This document shows positions 24,716 to 34,093 of a stretch of DNA of 64,000 bases, piece by piece. The first letter of the stretch is position 1. Every line of letters starts with the position of its first letter. Origin of the DNA: CAYOBW01 sp964402115 (GTDB lineage: Bacteria; Verrucomicrobiota; Kiritimatiellia; UBA8416; CAYOBW01); assembly GCA_964402115.1 (NCBI GenBank), contig CAYOBW010000004.1, forward strand, positions 23,289 to 87,288, in the 5' to 3' direction. The position numbers and the translations under genes are program-made. The notes beneath the pieces were generated by a model, which worked only from the letters and a program-made list of their open reading frames with translations, made no database searches and was not told the origin of the DNA.

Positions 24716-25138
24716 ATGGACCGGGTAACCAAGTCGACTCGAAGCAGGATAATGGCGTCGGTCCAGACGCGCAACACGGGTGCGGAGAAGTCCGTTCGAT
24801 CCATCGTTCATCGGCTTGGTTATCGCTATTCGCTTGTGCGCAACGACTTGCCGGGAAGACCTGACTTGGCGTTTGTGAGCAGACGCAAGGTGCTCTTCGT
24901 TCACGGGTGTTTCTGGCATGGGCACACCTGCCGCTACGGCCGGTTGCCCAAGAGCAGGCTCAGCTACTGGCAGCCGAAGCTCGCAGCAAACAAGGCTCGT
25001 GATCGCAGGCAGGTTGATAGGTTGAGGAAGACAGGTTGGTCTGTCATGATCGTTTGGCAGTGTCAACTCCGGCAACGTGATCGGCTGGAAGCGAGGATCA
25101 GGAGCTTCTTGGATGGACAATCGACCTATAGGCATTGA
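24716..25138 (+). CDS. vsr: Very short patch repair endonuclease Vsr
   Basis: This 140-residue protein matches Vsr throughout. It has KSTRSRIMASVQTRNTGAE at the N-terminus and the catalytic-core region GRPDLAFVSRRKVLFVHGCFWHGH, with its Asp, His and Cys residues. It ends in KTGWSVMIVWQCQLR, where most family members have WxVxVIWECE. Vsr nicks at T:G mismatches left when 5-methylcytosine deaminates, and it normally accompanies a C5 cytosine methyltransferase, as here. ATG 24716 and TTG 24704 are both possible starts. Its end overlaps the methyltransferase start by 26 bases. Base composition is visibly less GC-rich than that of the flanking genes. Confidence 0.93.
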   Translation: MDRVTKSTRSRIMASVQTRNTGAEKSVRSIVHRLGYRYSLVRNDLPGRPDLAFVSRRKVLFVHGCFWHGHTCRYGRLPKSRLSYWQPKLAANKARDRRQVDRLRKTGWSVMIVWQCQLRQRDRLEARIRSFLDGQSTYRH

Positions 25139-26450
25139 CTTGTTCGCGGGTGCTGGAGGCATGTCGCTGGGTTTCGAGCAAGCAGGCTTCGATGTCGCCG
25201 CAGCCGTTGAGATTGACCCGATACATGCCGCCGTCCACCACTTCAACTTTCCCGCGACTGTCGTCCTTGCTCGGTCGATTGTCGGCCTGACCGGGGAAGA
25301 GTTGCGGTCGCTCTCCGGTCTCGGTCGGAGGGCGGTCGATGTCGTATTTGGCGGTCCTCCGTGTCAGGGGTTCTCGCTAATCGGGCATCGAATGCTGGAT
25401 GACACCCGAAACCAACTGGTCAAGGAGTTCGTTCGGCTTGTTGCTGAACTCGATGCTCGGACCTTCGTTTTCGAGAACGTCAAGGGTCTCACGATCGGCA
25501 AGCAGCGCATATTTCTCGAATCTGTCATTGAGGCGTTCGGGGACATGGGCTATGGCGTGCGGGTCCCGTGGCGGGTGTTGAACGCGATGAACTACGGCGT
25601 TCCACAAGACCGGCAGCGCTTGTTCCTGTTTGGCGCAAAGAAGGGTGTCCCGCTGCCGAACTACCCGGATGCAACCAGCACGACGGAGATCGACCTTTTC
25701 GGGCGGAACGGCAAGACGCGCACTCCGACATGCCTCGATGCGCTCGCTGACCTGCCAGATGCCGAGCGGTGGGACGAGCTGATGACGTCCGATTCGGTGT
25801 TGAGCGACAAGGCTGGCACCGCAACGGACTACTCGCGCGAACTACGTTGCATGACCGACGATGCTTGGCACTTCGGCTTCGTCCGTAACTGGCAGCCCGA
25901 TGTACTCACCTCCAGCATGCGAACGGTGCATACCGACATCTCCAGAAAACGTTTTACTGCAACGCGCGAGGGTGAAGTCGAGCCAATCTCCCGCTTCTTC
26001 AAACTGGCGCGACATGGTGTCTGCAACACACTTCGTGCTGGAACGGATTCGGCGAGGGGAGCGTTCACCAGCCCACGGCCCATTCATTTTGACTATCCGC
26101 GGTGCATTACGGTTCGTGAAATGGCGCGACTTCACGGTTATCCGGATTGGTTCCGCTTTCACGTCACCAAGTGGCACGGTGCGCGCCAAGTAGGCAACTC
26201 GGTGCCTCCACCGCTTGCCAGAGCAGTCGCTGGTGCGGTCGTTCAGGCTTTGGGAATCGTTCCCGTTCGGCCGCACGGGCGCATCGATCTCGGCCGTTCC
26301 GAACTACTGTCCATGGACATGCGCGATGCCGCGAGATACTGGAATGTCTCGGTTCCGATTGCAAAACGCGACCGTAAGAACGGTTTGCACAAACGAAAAC
26401 AGTCCGAGACCGAGGTGTTCGCCGCTACAGCGATGAGGAGAGTTTCATGA
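25113..26450 (+). CDS. C5 cytosine-specific DNA methyltransferase (type II)
   Basis: This 445-residue enzyme has all the main motifs of the C5 family: motif I IDLFAGAGGMSLGFEQAGF, motif IV GGPPCQGFS with the catalytic Cys, motif VI FENVKGL, motif VIII QDRQRLFLFG, and motifs IX-X ending RQVGNSVPPPLARAVA. It methylates cytosine in double-stranded DNA. The variable target-recognition region lies between about residues 195 and 325, and the site it recognises cannot be read from sequence. ATG 25113 has AGGAG nine bases upstream. The stop overlaps the next gene as ATGA. GC content is about 53-58%, against ~68% around it. Confidence 0.95.
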   Translation: MDNRPIGIDLFAGAGGMSLGFEQAGFDVAAAVEIDPIHAAVHHFNFPATVVLARSIVGLTGEELRSLSGLGRRAVDVVFGGPPCQGFSLIGHRMLDDTRNQLVKEFVRLVAELDARTFVFENVKGLTIGKQRIFLESVIEAFGDMGYGVRVPWRVLNAMNYGVPQDRQRLFLFGAKKGVPLPNYPDATSTTEIDLFGRNGKTRTPTCLDALADLPDAERWDELMTSDSVLSDKAGTATDYSRELRCMTDDAWHFGFVRNWQPDVLTSSMRTVHTDISRKRFTATREGEVEPISRFFKLARHGVCNTLRAGTDSARGAFTSPRPIHFDYPRCITVREMARLHGYPDWFRFHVTKWHGARQVGNSVPPPLARAVAGAVVQALGIVPVRPHGRIDLGRSELLSMDMRDAARYWNVSVPIAKRDRKNGLHKRKQSETEVFAATAMRRVS

Positions 26451-27247
26451 GTGCTAAAAAGCGGGCCGATAACAGGTACGCGGCGTTGATCGAGAGCATA
26501 TTTTGCTGTCGATACAAAGATGGGGCGACTGACGTACCTTTCCCTCGCGACGAACTCACGGCAACGGCGAAGAAGTTGGGGATCACGTTGCCGAAGAATC
26601 TCGGCGACGCGATCTACTCGATCCGGTACAGAATGGCCTTGCCGGAATCTATCGCTCGGACGCAACCACCCGGAAAAGAGTGGGTGATTGAAGGCCGGGG
26701 CAAATCCCTATATGCATTCCGGTTGGTCTGCATTAATCGTATCCTCCCGAATCCAAGAATGGCCTTCATCAAGATTCCCGATGCGACACCCGAGATAGTA
26801 TCTGCGTATGCGCTCTCGGATGAGCAGGCGCTCTTGGCGAAGGTGCGCTATAATAGACTGCTCGACATCTTCCTGGGTGTTGCTGCCTATTCGTTGCAGA
26901 ACCACCTCCGAACGACAGTTCCTGGTCTGGGCCAAGTCGAAATCGACGAAATCTATGTCGCTATCGATAAGCGGGGGCGTCAGTATGTATTGCCCGTGCA
27001 GGCGAAAGGCGGTAATGATCGCTTGTCTACCGTTCAAACCAGACAGGACATAGCCTGTTGCGCAGAGAAGTTTCCGCAACTTCTCTGCCGTGCAATAGCG
27101 GCTCAGTTCGTCGAGTCGAATCTGATTGCCTTGTTTGAGCTCACTCAATCCGCGGACGAGATTCGCATCGTCGAGGAACGGCACTACAAGCTGGTTCCTG
27201 CCGACCAGATCTCGAGTGACGATCTGCGGACGTATGACGTTCGATAG
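26447..27247 (+). CDS. Putative type II restriction endonuclease
   Basis: This 266-residue protein is coupled to the methyltransferase (ATGA overlap, GAGGAG upstream). In the second half EIDEIYVAID .. QYVLPVQAKGG has the spacing of a PD-(D/E)xK nuclease core: Asp, then x-Gln-Ala-Lys on the next strand, with Gln in place of Glu/Asp as some restriction enzymes have. The N-terminal half (RDELTATAKKLGITLPKN) may be a DNA-binding helix-turn-helix. The context with a methyltransferase and Vsr makes a cognate restriction enzyme the best reading. GC in the first lines is about 52%. I cannot name the specificity. Confidence 0.75.
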   Translation: MSAKKRADNRYAALIESIFCCRYKDGATDVPFPRDELTATAKKLGITLPKNLGDAIYSIRYRMALPESIARTQPPGKEWVIEGRGKSLYAFRLVCINRILPNPRMAFIKIPDATPEIVSAYALSDEQALLAKVRYNRLLDIFLGVAAYSLQNHLRTTVPGLGQVEIDEIYVAIDKRGRQYVLPVQAKGGNDRLSTVQTRQDIACCAEKFPQLLCRAIAAQFVESNLIALFELTQSADEIRIVEERHYKLVPADQISSDDLRTYDVR

Positions 27248-27263
27248 ACGGAGAGGTGGAGTT

Positions 27264-30200
27264 TTGCGGCGCAGCCTTTGCGGATCGCTTCTGTGCTTGC
27301 TCTGGGTCTGCGCGCGGGCTTGGGGCTTCAACGCGCCGGAGGCTGCGGACGGTCCGCTGCGGGTGCGGATCCAGGGGCCGGCCAGCGTAACGGCCGCCGG
27401 AATTCCGCAGCCCGTGCGCGTCGTGCTGACGAACAGCGCCGCGCGGCCGCTGGCGTGCACGGTCAAGCTGACCGTCGTGGACCGCTGGCTGGCCGAACCC
27501 GGCACGCAGAGCGTGACCATCCCGCCGCATGGGTGTGCCGTCGCCGCGTTTAACGTGACTGCCGGGGCCGGCACCTACAGCGCGCTCTACCCCATCCACG
27601 CAACTGTCTCCGCCGTGGACGAGGGACAGCCGTTGCTGGCACACCCGATTCTCATTCTCGAAACCCGCCTGCCCGATCCGCCTGCGCCGCCCGTCGAACG
27701 TCGCGCTTGGCAGCCGCTGGCTGTCCCCGGTGAAGGGCGGGTCCTGCTTGCGGACCTGCGCGTACTCCGCGTGGCGTTCTCGCTCTTCGACCGGGCTGCT
27801 GCCGAGACCATGCCCGTAGGTTGGCTGGGCGGGCATCCCACGCATAAGGGCCACGTCGAGGCGTGCCGGCCGGTGCTGGACGGTCGGGCGCGCCCAGCCT
27901 TGGGTGGTCATGTACCCTGGTGGGGCACGGCCGGGCGCCTGCTCATTGAGTATCCCCTGATCCTGCCGGCGGGAACGCCCGCGCGGCTGACCTTCGCGCA
28001 TGGCCTGCAGCTCGGGCACCGCGGCGATGGGATCACGTTCCGCGTGCGCGTGGCGCCGCTCGCCGCTCCGGACGGCACGTGGGGGGCTGTCGCCTTCCAG
28101 CGGCATGTGACGACGACCAACACCTGGGTGCCGGGATCTGTCGACCTCGGCGCGTACGCGGGGCAGCAGATTCGTCTGCAGCTCGAGTGCGATCCCGGCC
28201 CGGCTCGCAATACGGGGTGGGATCTGGGGTACTGGGCCGAGCCGAAGCTGCTGACCGGCGCGACGCCCGCGGAGGATGACGAGTTGCTGAGCGGCCCGCC
28301 CGCCGCGGTGAAGGCTGTGGAGCTCGGGACGGCCGGGTCCGGCGCGCACCCGTACCGCGTGCGCATCTGGCCCGGCCGCAGGGGACTGCTGGATGCGACA
28401 TTCGGCTTCGAATCAGCCGCGCGGAGCCTGTACGCGCGGGGCTTGCAGGTGCAGGTGGCGGGTGTCCGGCTCGACCGAAGCGACGCCTTTCCCCTGGTGT
28501 CGCTGGAGCAGCGCGCGGTCCGCCAAGGCCTCGAGGTGCGGCACCGCTTTGCCGGGTCCGCCGGGTCGTTTGACCTGCTTGCCGTCGCGCAGTGCCGCGA
28601 CGGCCGCTTTGAGATCACGCTCGCCCTGGAGAAGGAACCGGCGCCTGTGCCGTGGCGCGTGACGCGCATCGAGGATCTTGCCCTTGGCGAGTGGGGCGCG
28701 ACAGCGCGCCAGGTCTACGCGGGCCTGGGCAACGTGATTCGTGATCCGGGAGTCTTCGAGCTGCCTTTCGATGGTCACCGGCTCGCCAGCTCGTTCGTGG
28801 GTTTGGATTTTCCGGGAGTGTCGGTTGTACTGGCTGTGAACGCCACCCCGGACACGCTGCGTGTGGACCCGGGCGCCCGCCACTACGCGCTGCACACACC
28901 GGGGTCCCAGACGCTCTCGTGCGTGCCCGCGCCCGACGTGTGGACGGCGCTTTCCACCTGGCGGGCGGGCGGCGATGCCCGCCCGGCGGGCGGCGTGAAG
29001 CGCCTGGCGGGGCGCTTTGTGTTCGATCTATGGGGCGGAGACTACGGCAAGACGGCTGCGGAACTGAAATCGGCGTTTCGCTATGGGCTGACCGATGCGG
29101 CGGTGGTATTTCACAACTGGCAGCGCTGGGGCTACGACTACCGGCTGCCGGATATCTGGCCGCCGCAGCCCGAGCGCGGCACCGCGGCGGAACTGCGCGA
29201 ACTGGCCGACACCTGCCGCGACGCGGGCGTGCTGTTCGCGCCGCACGACAACTACATCGACATCTACCCCGACGCCGACGACTTTTCCTACGAGCGACAC
29301 GTGGCGTTCGATGCCTCAGGGCGGCCCGTGCGGGCGTGGCTGAACGAGGGTCGTGACGCGCAGTCGTACCGGTTCCGTGCCGACGCCGTCGAGCCGTTCG
29401 TACGCCGCAACCTCGCCCTCATCCGCAAGGGCCTGGCGCCCACCGGCTATTTCATCGACGTGTGGTCGAGCATCGCCCCGTACGACTACTGGACCGCGGA
29501 CGGCCGCTTCGTGCCGCGCCCGGTAACGGCGGAGATCTGGGGGAAGCAGTTTGCCTGGATTCGCGACATGCTTGGCGGCGCGCCGCAGATCTCGGAAAGC
29601 GGCCACGACCGGCTCGTGGGCTGGCTGGACGGGGGACAGGCGAACATGCTCCGCGTGGGCGCCCCCGGGGGGGACGGCCGGCGGTCTTGGTGCGTCTGGA
29701 ATATCCCGCACGGAGACGCGGAGCGCACGCCCTGGCTCGATGCGGCGTACCACGACGTCTTTGTGCTGCACGGGGCGGGGTACTCAGACCGGTACGAGGG
29801 CGGTCTGCCGCGCGCGCTGCACGGCATCTTCAGCGACGATTACATCTGCACGGAGGTCCTCAGCGGTCACCCGGCGATGGCGCCGCAGGCGTTCGGCCGT
29901 GACGTGGTCCGCAAGTACTGGCTGCTCGCCGACCTCGGCCGGGCCCTGGCGGGGCAGCGGATCGCGTCCGTGGAGTACGTCGGGGACGACCTGCACCGCC
30001 AGCGCGTGTCCTGGTCGAACGGGGCCGTCGTGCATGTGAATAGGGGCACGTCGGATTGGGCCGTGGCGGGCTGCGTGCTGCCGCCGTTCGGCTTCCACGC
30101 GCTCGTGCCGGCGGCGCGCCGCGGCGCGGCGGCCGTGGAGGCGTCCCTTGCGCGAACCGATGGTTTGATTGTCGAGCGCAGCGCAACGCCTGGGCGGCTT

Positions 30201-30950
30201 TACGTGAATGGCCGCCGCCTGGCGGGGGACCGTGCCAGCGTTTGGTGCGAGGTTACGGCCTTTCGCGGGGAGGGCCGGGCCTTCAGCGGGATGCTGACGT
30301 GGCGTGCGGAGACCCCGATCCCGGCCGGCTGGCGGCCCTTTCTGCACTTCTGCGACGCGGAGGGGGAGATCCTTTTCCAGGGCTGGGTGCAGCAGGAGGG
30401 CTTCGATCGCGAACAGCGGGGAACGTTCACGACACCGTTCAGCGGCACGCTGCCGGAGGGTTCGGTCAGCGGGCTGGACGTGGAATTGCGGGGTGGCGTG
30501 TTTCAACCGACTTCGGGTCAGCGCTTGGCCATAGCGGGAGAGCAGGACGGGGACCGACGCTGGCGCCACGGTCGCGTGCAATGGCCGGCTGACGGGGCGG
30601 CGCCACTGTGGTCGAAGCCGCCGCAGGCACCCGACCCGGTGCTGGCCCGTGCCAACCCGGCCGAGCGGGTCGTGGACTTCGGGGCGATCGCGACCGCTGA
30701 TGGCTGCCGCATCGAGCACAAGGGCGAGGCGCTGCTGGTGACGCCGCTGCCGGGCGGCCGAGCGGGTGCTCCATTCGTGGCACGCGTGGCGTGGGCGAGG
30801 CTGCCGTGGAAGCTGCCGAAGCCCGTGCAACTCGTCTGCCTCAGCGCGTATGGGAAGACGCTCCGGACAGCACCGGCCGTTGTGGCAGGGGACGGCGCGG
30901 TGGTGGTCGAGTGCAGTCCGGACGTGTTTCAGGTGCGGGTCGGCCCGTAA
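27264..30950 (+). CDS. Very large secreted glycoside-hydrolase-like protein
   Basis: This is a 1228-residue exported protein. It begins at TTG 27264, preceded by GGAGAGG, with a clean signal peptide (RRSLCGSLLCLLWVCARAW). The N-terminal ~400 residues look like beta-sandwich or Ig-like domains. From about residue 590 to 870 a barrel-like region contains FDLWGGDYG, WGYDYRLPDIWPP, LFAPHDNYIDIYP, TGYFIDVWSS and QISESGHDRL. This recalls TIM-barrel glycosidases with an Asp nucleophile after a beta strand. The C-terminal third is again beta-rich. I cannot assign a GH family. An upstream ATG (27234) is in frame but overlaps the previous stop. The PmoA-like gene follows after 22 bases. Confidence 0.6.
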   Translation: MRRSLCGSLLCLLWVCARAWGFNAPEAADGPLRVRIQGPASVTAAGIPQPVRVVLTNSAARPLACTVKLTVVDRWLAEPGTQSVTIPPHGCAVAAFNVTAGAGTYSALYPIHATVSAVDEGQPLLAHPILILETRLPDPPAPPVERRAWQPLAVPGEGRVLLADLRVLRVAFSLFDRAAAETMPVGWLGGHPTHKGHVEACRPVLDGRARPALGGHVPWWGTAGRLLIEYPLILPAGTPARLTFAHGLQLGHRGDGITFRVRVAPLAAPDGTWGAVAFQRHVTTTNTWVPGSVDLGAYAGQQIRLQLECDPGPARNTGWDLGYWAEPKLLTGATPAEDDELLSGPPAAVKAVELGTAGSGAHPYRVRIWPGRRGLLDATFGFESAARSLYARGLQVQVAGVRLDRSDAFPLVSLEQRAVRQGLEVRHRFAGSAGSFDLLAVAQCRDGRFEITLALEKEPAPVPWRVTRIEDLALGEWGATARQVYAGLGNVIRDPGVFELPFDGHRLASSFVGLDFPGVSVVLAVNATPDTLRVDPGARHYALHTPGSQTLSCVPAPDVWTALSTWRAGGDARPAGGVKRLAGRFVFDLWGGDYGKTAAELKSAFRYGLTDAAVVFHNWQRWGYDYRLPDIWPPQPERGTAAELRELADTCRDAGVLFAPHDNYIDIYPDADDFSYERHVAFDASGRPVRAWLNEGRDAQSYRFRADAVEPFVRRNLALIRKGLAPTGYFIDVWSSIAPYDYWTADGRFVPRPVTAEIWGKQFAWIRDMLGGAPQISESGHDRLVGWLDGGQANMLRVGAPGGDGRRSWCVWNIPHGDAERTPWLDAAYHDVFVLHGAGYSDRYEGGLPRALHGIFSDDYICTEVLSGHPAMAPQAFGRDVVRKYWLLADLGRALAGQRIASVEYVGDDLHRQRVSWSNGAVVHVNRGTSDWAVAGCVLPPFGFHALVPAARRGAAAVEASLARTDGLIVERSATPGRLYVNGRRLAGDRASVWCEVTAFRGEGRAFSGMLTWRAETPIPAGWRPFLHFCDAEGEILFQGWVQQEGFDREQRGTFTTPFSGTLPEGSVSGLDVELRGGVFQPTSGQRLAIAGEQDGDRRWRHGRVQWPADGAAPLWSKPPQAPDPVLARANPAERVVDFGAIATADGCRIEHKGEALLVTPLPGGRAGAPFVARVAWARLPWKLPKPVQLVCLSAYGKTLRTAPAVVAGDGAVVVECSPDVFQVRVGP

Positions 30951-30972
30951 AATAAGCAGGGAGGAGCAGCAC

Positions 30973-31905
30973 ATGCGACGAATGGCGGGAGTTGCAGTCT
31001 GGGTGTCGCTGTTGATTGTGTCGGCCGTGCAGAGTGCGGAACGGCGCGAGCTGACGGTTACGGCGAACGAGAGCGTGGAAATGCGTTTCGATGGCCACAC
31101 GCTTTGGCGGCTGAATCTGGGCAGCCCGGAAGGAAAACCCTATTTCCACCCGTTGTGCGCGGCCGGCGACTGGCGGACGTTGACGGACTTCCGTCCGGCC
31201 GACCACCGCTGGCACCTGGGATTGTGGTTCTCCTGGAAGTTCCTCAACAAAGCTAACTTCTGGGAGCCCTCGAACGGCACGACGCGCGTCGTAACGTGCG
31301 GCGTGACGACCAACGCCGACCGTGGCGCGACCGCGACATTCGCGTTGCGGTACGCCGTCGGTCCGCGGGAGGTTATGACCGAGGCCCGCACGGTAAGCAT
31401 CGCGACGGGCACGAACGGGCTGTACACGATGGACTGGGACACGACCTTCACCGCCGGCGACGAGGCGGTGGTCATTGACCGCACCCCGCCGGGGCGCGAT
31501 AAGGCCGGCAAGCTGTGGACGTCGGGCGGTTACGCCGGCCTGACGTGGCGGTTCCCTGCCGCGCCCCCGCCGGCCTTGCGGTCGGCCGACGGCACGGAGG
31601 GGGCCGAGGTCTGTGGCACCCGCGCACCCTGGGCCATGGCGGGCTTTGCGCCGGCTGCGGGCGCGGGTGGCGCCACGGTGCTGATGCTGGACCATCCCGG
31701 CAATCCGGGACACCCCACCGCCTGGTTCGCGCGCACGGGTGTCAACAGCAAGTACCATTTGCTGGGGCAGGGGGTTGTGTTCCACGCGCCGCTGACGGTA
31801 CCGGCGCGCGGCACGCTGCGCCTGCGCTATCGCGTCCTTGTCGCACCGGCAACCCTCTCACCCGCGCAAGCTGCCGCACTCTGGCAGGGTTACGCGGGCT
31901 CGTGA
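30973..31905 (+). CDS. Secreted PmoA-like (DUF6807) family protein
   Basis: This 310-residue protein has a signal peptide (MRRMAGVAVWVSLLIVSAVQ, cleavage near SA/E) and the family signature PYFHPLCAAG .. DFRPADHRWHLGLWFSW, rich in His. Proteins of this type (annotated PmoA-like or DUF6807) are common in PVC and Bacteroidota polysaccharide loci. They form a jelly-roll-like fold whose activity is not established here; the name refers to distant similarity and is not evidence of methane oxidation. The start has GAGGAG seven to eight bases upstream. Confidence 0.8.
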   Translation: MRRMAGVAVWVSLLIVSAVQSAERRELTVTANESVEMRFDGHTLWRLNLGSPEGKPYFHPLCAAGDWRTLTDFRPADHRWHLGLWFSWKFLNKANFWEPSNGTTRVVTCGVTTNADRGATATFALRYAVGPREVMTEARTVSIATGTNGLYTMDWDTTFTAGDEAVVIDRTPPGRDKAGKLWTSGGYAGLTWRFPAAPPPALRSADGTEGAEVCGTRAPWAMAGFAPAAGAGGATVLMLDHPGNPGHPTAWFARTGVNSKYHLLGQGVVFHAPLTVPARGTLRLRYRVLVAPATLSPAQAAALWQGYAGS

Positions 31906-31993
31906 GCGACGGAGCGGATCCCCTCGAGTGGTGTCAGTGTCGGAGGCACAGGGTGGCAACGCCTGCCGAAGCGGGCGCATGAGGGAGGCTGGC

Positions 31994-34090
31994 ATGGGTA
32001 CGGAGCTGCAGGGTCTCGGCGACAATCCTTTTCTGAGCGTGGGCAAGCTCCCGGATTTTCCGGCGCTGACCCCCGAGGGGGCGGTGCCGGCGGTGCGGGC
32101 GGCGCTGACGACAGCTGCCGCAGGGCTGGAGGCTTTGGAGCGGCAGGCGATGCCGACGTGGGACGGGCTCATGGCCCCCCTGGCGGCGCTGGAGGCCCCG
32201 CTCGATTACGCGTGGAACCTCGTGGCGCACCATCTGGGCGTGTTGAACAGCCCCGCCTGGCGCGAGGCACACGACGCCGTGCAGCCGGAGGTCGTGGCCT
32301 TCGGACTGCGCCTGGGACAGAGCCGGCCCCTGCTGGCCGCGTACGAAGCCCTGCGCGACGGACCGGAGTGGGCCGCTCTGAGCCCTGTCCGCCGCCGCAT
32401 TGTCGAGGCCGCAATTCGCGCGGCCCGGCTTGCCGGCGTCGGCCTGGCGCCTGACGCGCGCACCCGGTTCAACGCCATCAGGTGCGAGCTGGCGGAGTTG
32501 GGAACGACCTTCAGTAACCACGTGCTCGATGCCACCAAGGCCTTTGCCCTGCGCCTCGTGGACCCCGCCGACGTGGAGGGCCTCCCCGCCTCGCTGCTGA
32601 GCGTCACGGCGCAGGCCGCGCGTGCGGCCGGCGATGCCGGCGCCACGGCCGAAGCTGGCCCGTGGCGCATCACGCTTGACTTTGCCGTTTTCGGGCCGTT
32701 CATGGCTTACAGCAGGCGGCGCGAGCTCCGCGAACGGCTCTATCGCGCCCAAATCACCCGCGCTGCCGCCGAACCCTACGATAACGCCCCGCTGCTGGAC
32801 CGCATTCTCGAGCTGCGCGGCGAGCTGGCGCGCCTGCTGGGGTACCGCACGTACGCGGAGGTGAGCCTGGTCGATAAGATGGCGCCCGACGTGGCGACGG
32901 TGGACACGTTGTTGCGGCAGCTGCGCGATGCCGCCTGGAATCCCGCCCGTCGTGACTTCGCCGCTTTGGTGGCGGCAGCGGAGGGTGCTGCTCCGGCTGA
33001 CGGCGACGTGCGGCACTGGGATGTGGCGTTCTGGTCGGAGCGGCTGCGGGAACAGCGGTTCGCCTTCAACGCCGAGGACCTGCGGCCCTATTTTGCGTTC
33101 CCCCGCGTGTTGGAAGGGCTTTTCGCGCTCACGCGTCGTCTCTTCGGCGTCGTGGTGGCGCCGGCGGACGGCGAGGCGCCGGTGTGGCATCCCGACGTGC
33201 GGTTCTACCGCGTGCAGGATCTGCAGGGCCGCCCTCTGGCCGCGTTCTACCTGGACCCCTATAGCCGACCGGCCAGCAAGCAGGGCGGGGCCTGGATGAA
33301 TCCGGCGCTCCCGCGCATGCGCCTCGCGGACGGCACGCTGGCCCTGCCCGCGGCATACCTCGTCTGCAACCAGATGCCACCGGTGGGCGGGCAGCCGTCG
33401 CTGCTGACCTTTCGCGAGGTGCAAACCCTCTTTCACGAATTCGGCCATGGTCTGCAGCACATGCTGACGACCGTGGATGAGGCAGGGGCGTCGGGCATCC
33501 GCAACGTCGAGTGGGACGCGGTGGAGATCGCGAGCCAGTTTATGGAGAACTGGCTCTACCACGGGCCGACCCTGCAGGGCCTGACGGCTCACGTGACCAC
33601 GGGGCTGCCGCTCCCCGACGAGCTCCTGGCGCGGGTGCTCGCCGCGCGCACGTTCCAGGGCGGGTGGCAGATGTTGCGCCAGGTGTACCAGTCGATGCTG
33701 GACATCGAGCTGCATCACCGTTACCGACCCGGCGCGCACGAGTCCCTGGAGGACGTGCAGCGTCGCGTGGCCGAGGTGGCGACGATCCTGCGCCCCCTAC
33801 CGGAGGACCGCTTCCTATGCGCCTTCTCGCACATCTTCGCGGGCGGCTATGCGGCCGGCTACTACAGCTACAAGTGGTCGGAGGTCCTGGCGTCCGACGC
33901 CTTTGCGGCGTTCGAGGAGGCGGGGCTGGACGATCCGCACGCGCTGGCGGCCACCGGACAACGGTACCGCGACACGCTGCTGGCGCTCGGGGGCGGGGCG
34001 CATCCGCGCGAGGTCTTCAGGCGGTTCCGCGGCCGCGACGCGCGCCCGGACGCGCTGCTGCGGCACTGCGGGCTGCTCGCCGGCAGTTGA
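31994..34090 (+). CDS. prlC: M3 family oligopeptidase (oligopeptidase A-like)
   Basis: This 698-residue cytoplasmic zinc metallopeptidase is close to the ~680 of oligopeptidase A. The zinc motif H481-E-F-G-H485 is intact, with the downstream Glu expected in NVEWDAVEIASQFMENW. The family C-terminal stretch is also present (FSHIFAGGYAAGYYSYKWSEV). It cleaves short peptides, including signal-peptide remnants. I chose ATG 31994, just after GAGGGAGG; ATG 31979 is also in frame. The gene converges with gmd, with only 3 bases between the stops. Confidence 0.93.
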   Translation: MGTELQGLGDNPFLSVGKLPDFPALTPEGAVPAVRAALTTAAAGLEALERQAMPTWDGLMAPLAALEAPLDYAWNLVAHHLGVLNSPAWREAHDAVQPEVVAFGLRLGQSRPLLAAYEALRDGPEWAALSPVRRRIVEAAIRAARLAGVGLAPDARTRFNAIRCELAELGTTFSNHVLDATKAFALRLVDPADVEGLPASLLSVTAQAARAAGDAGATAEAGPWRITLDFAVFGPFMAYSRRRELRERLYRAQITRAAAEPYDNAPLLDRILELRGELARLLGYRTYAEVSLVDKMAPDVATVDTLLRQLRDAAWNPARRDFAALVAAAEGAAPADGDVRHWDVAFWSERLREQRFAFNAEDLRPYFAFPRVLEGLFALTRRLFGVVVAPADGEAPVWHPDVRFYRVQDLQGRPLAAFYLDPYSRPASKQGGAWMNPALPRMRLADGTLALPAAYLVCNQMPPVGGQPSLLTFREVQTLFHEFGHGLQHMLTTVDEAGASGIRNVEWDAVEIASQFMENWLYHGPTLQGLTAHVTTGLPLPDELLARVLAARTFQGGWQMLRQVYQSMLDIELHHRYRPGAHESLEDVQRRVAEVATILRPLPEDRFLCAFSHIFAGGYAAGYYSYKWSEVLASDAFAAFEEAGLDDPHALAATGQRYRDTLLALGGGAHPREVFRRFRGRDARPDALLRHCGLLAGS

Positions 34091-34093
34091 CGC

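Noticed and set aside
30973..31905. PmoA-like gene as evidence of methane oxidation
   Set aside because: The family name reflects distant similarity. The protein is a signal-peptide-bearing His-rich soluble protein and no other methane monooxygenase genes are present.
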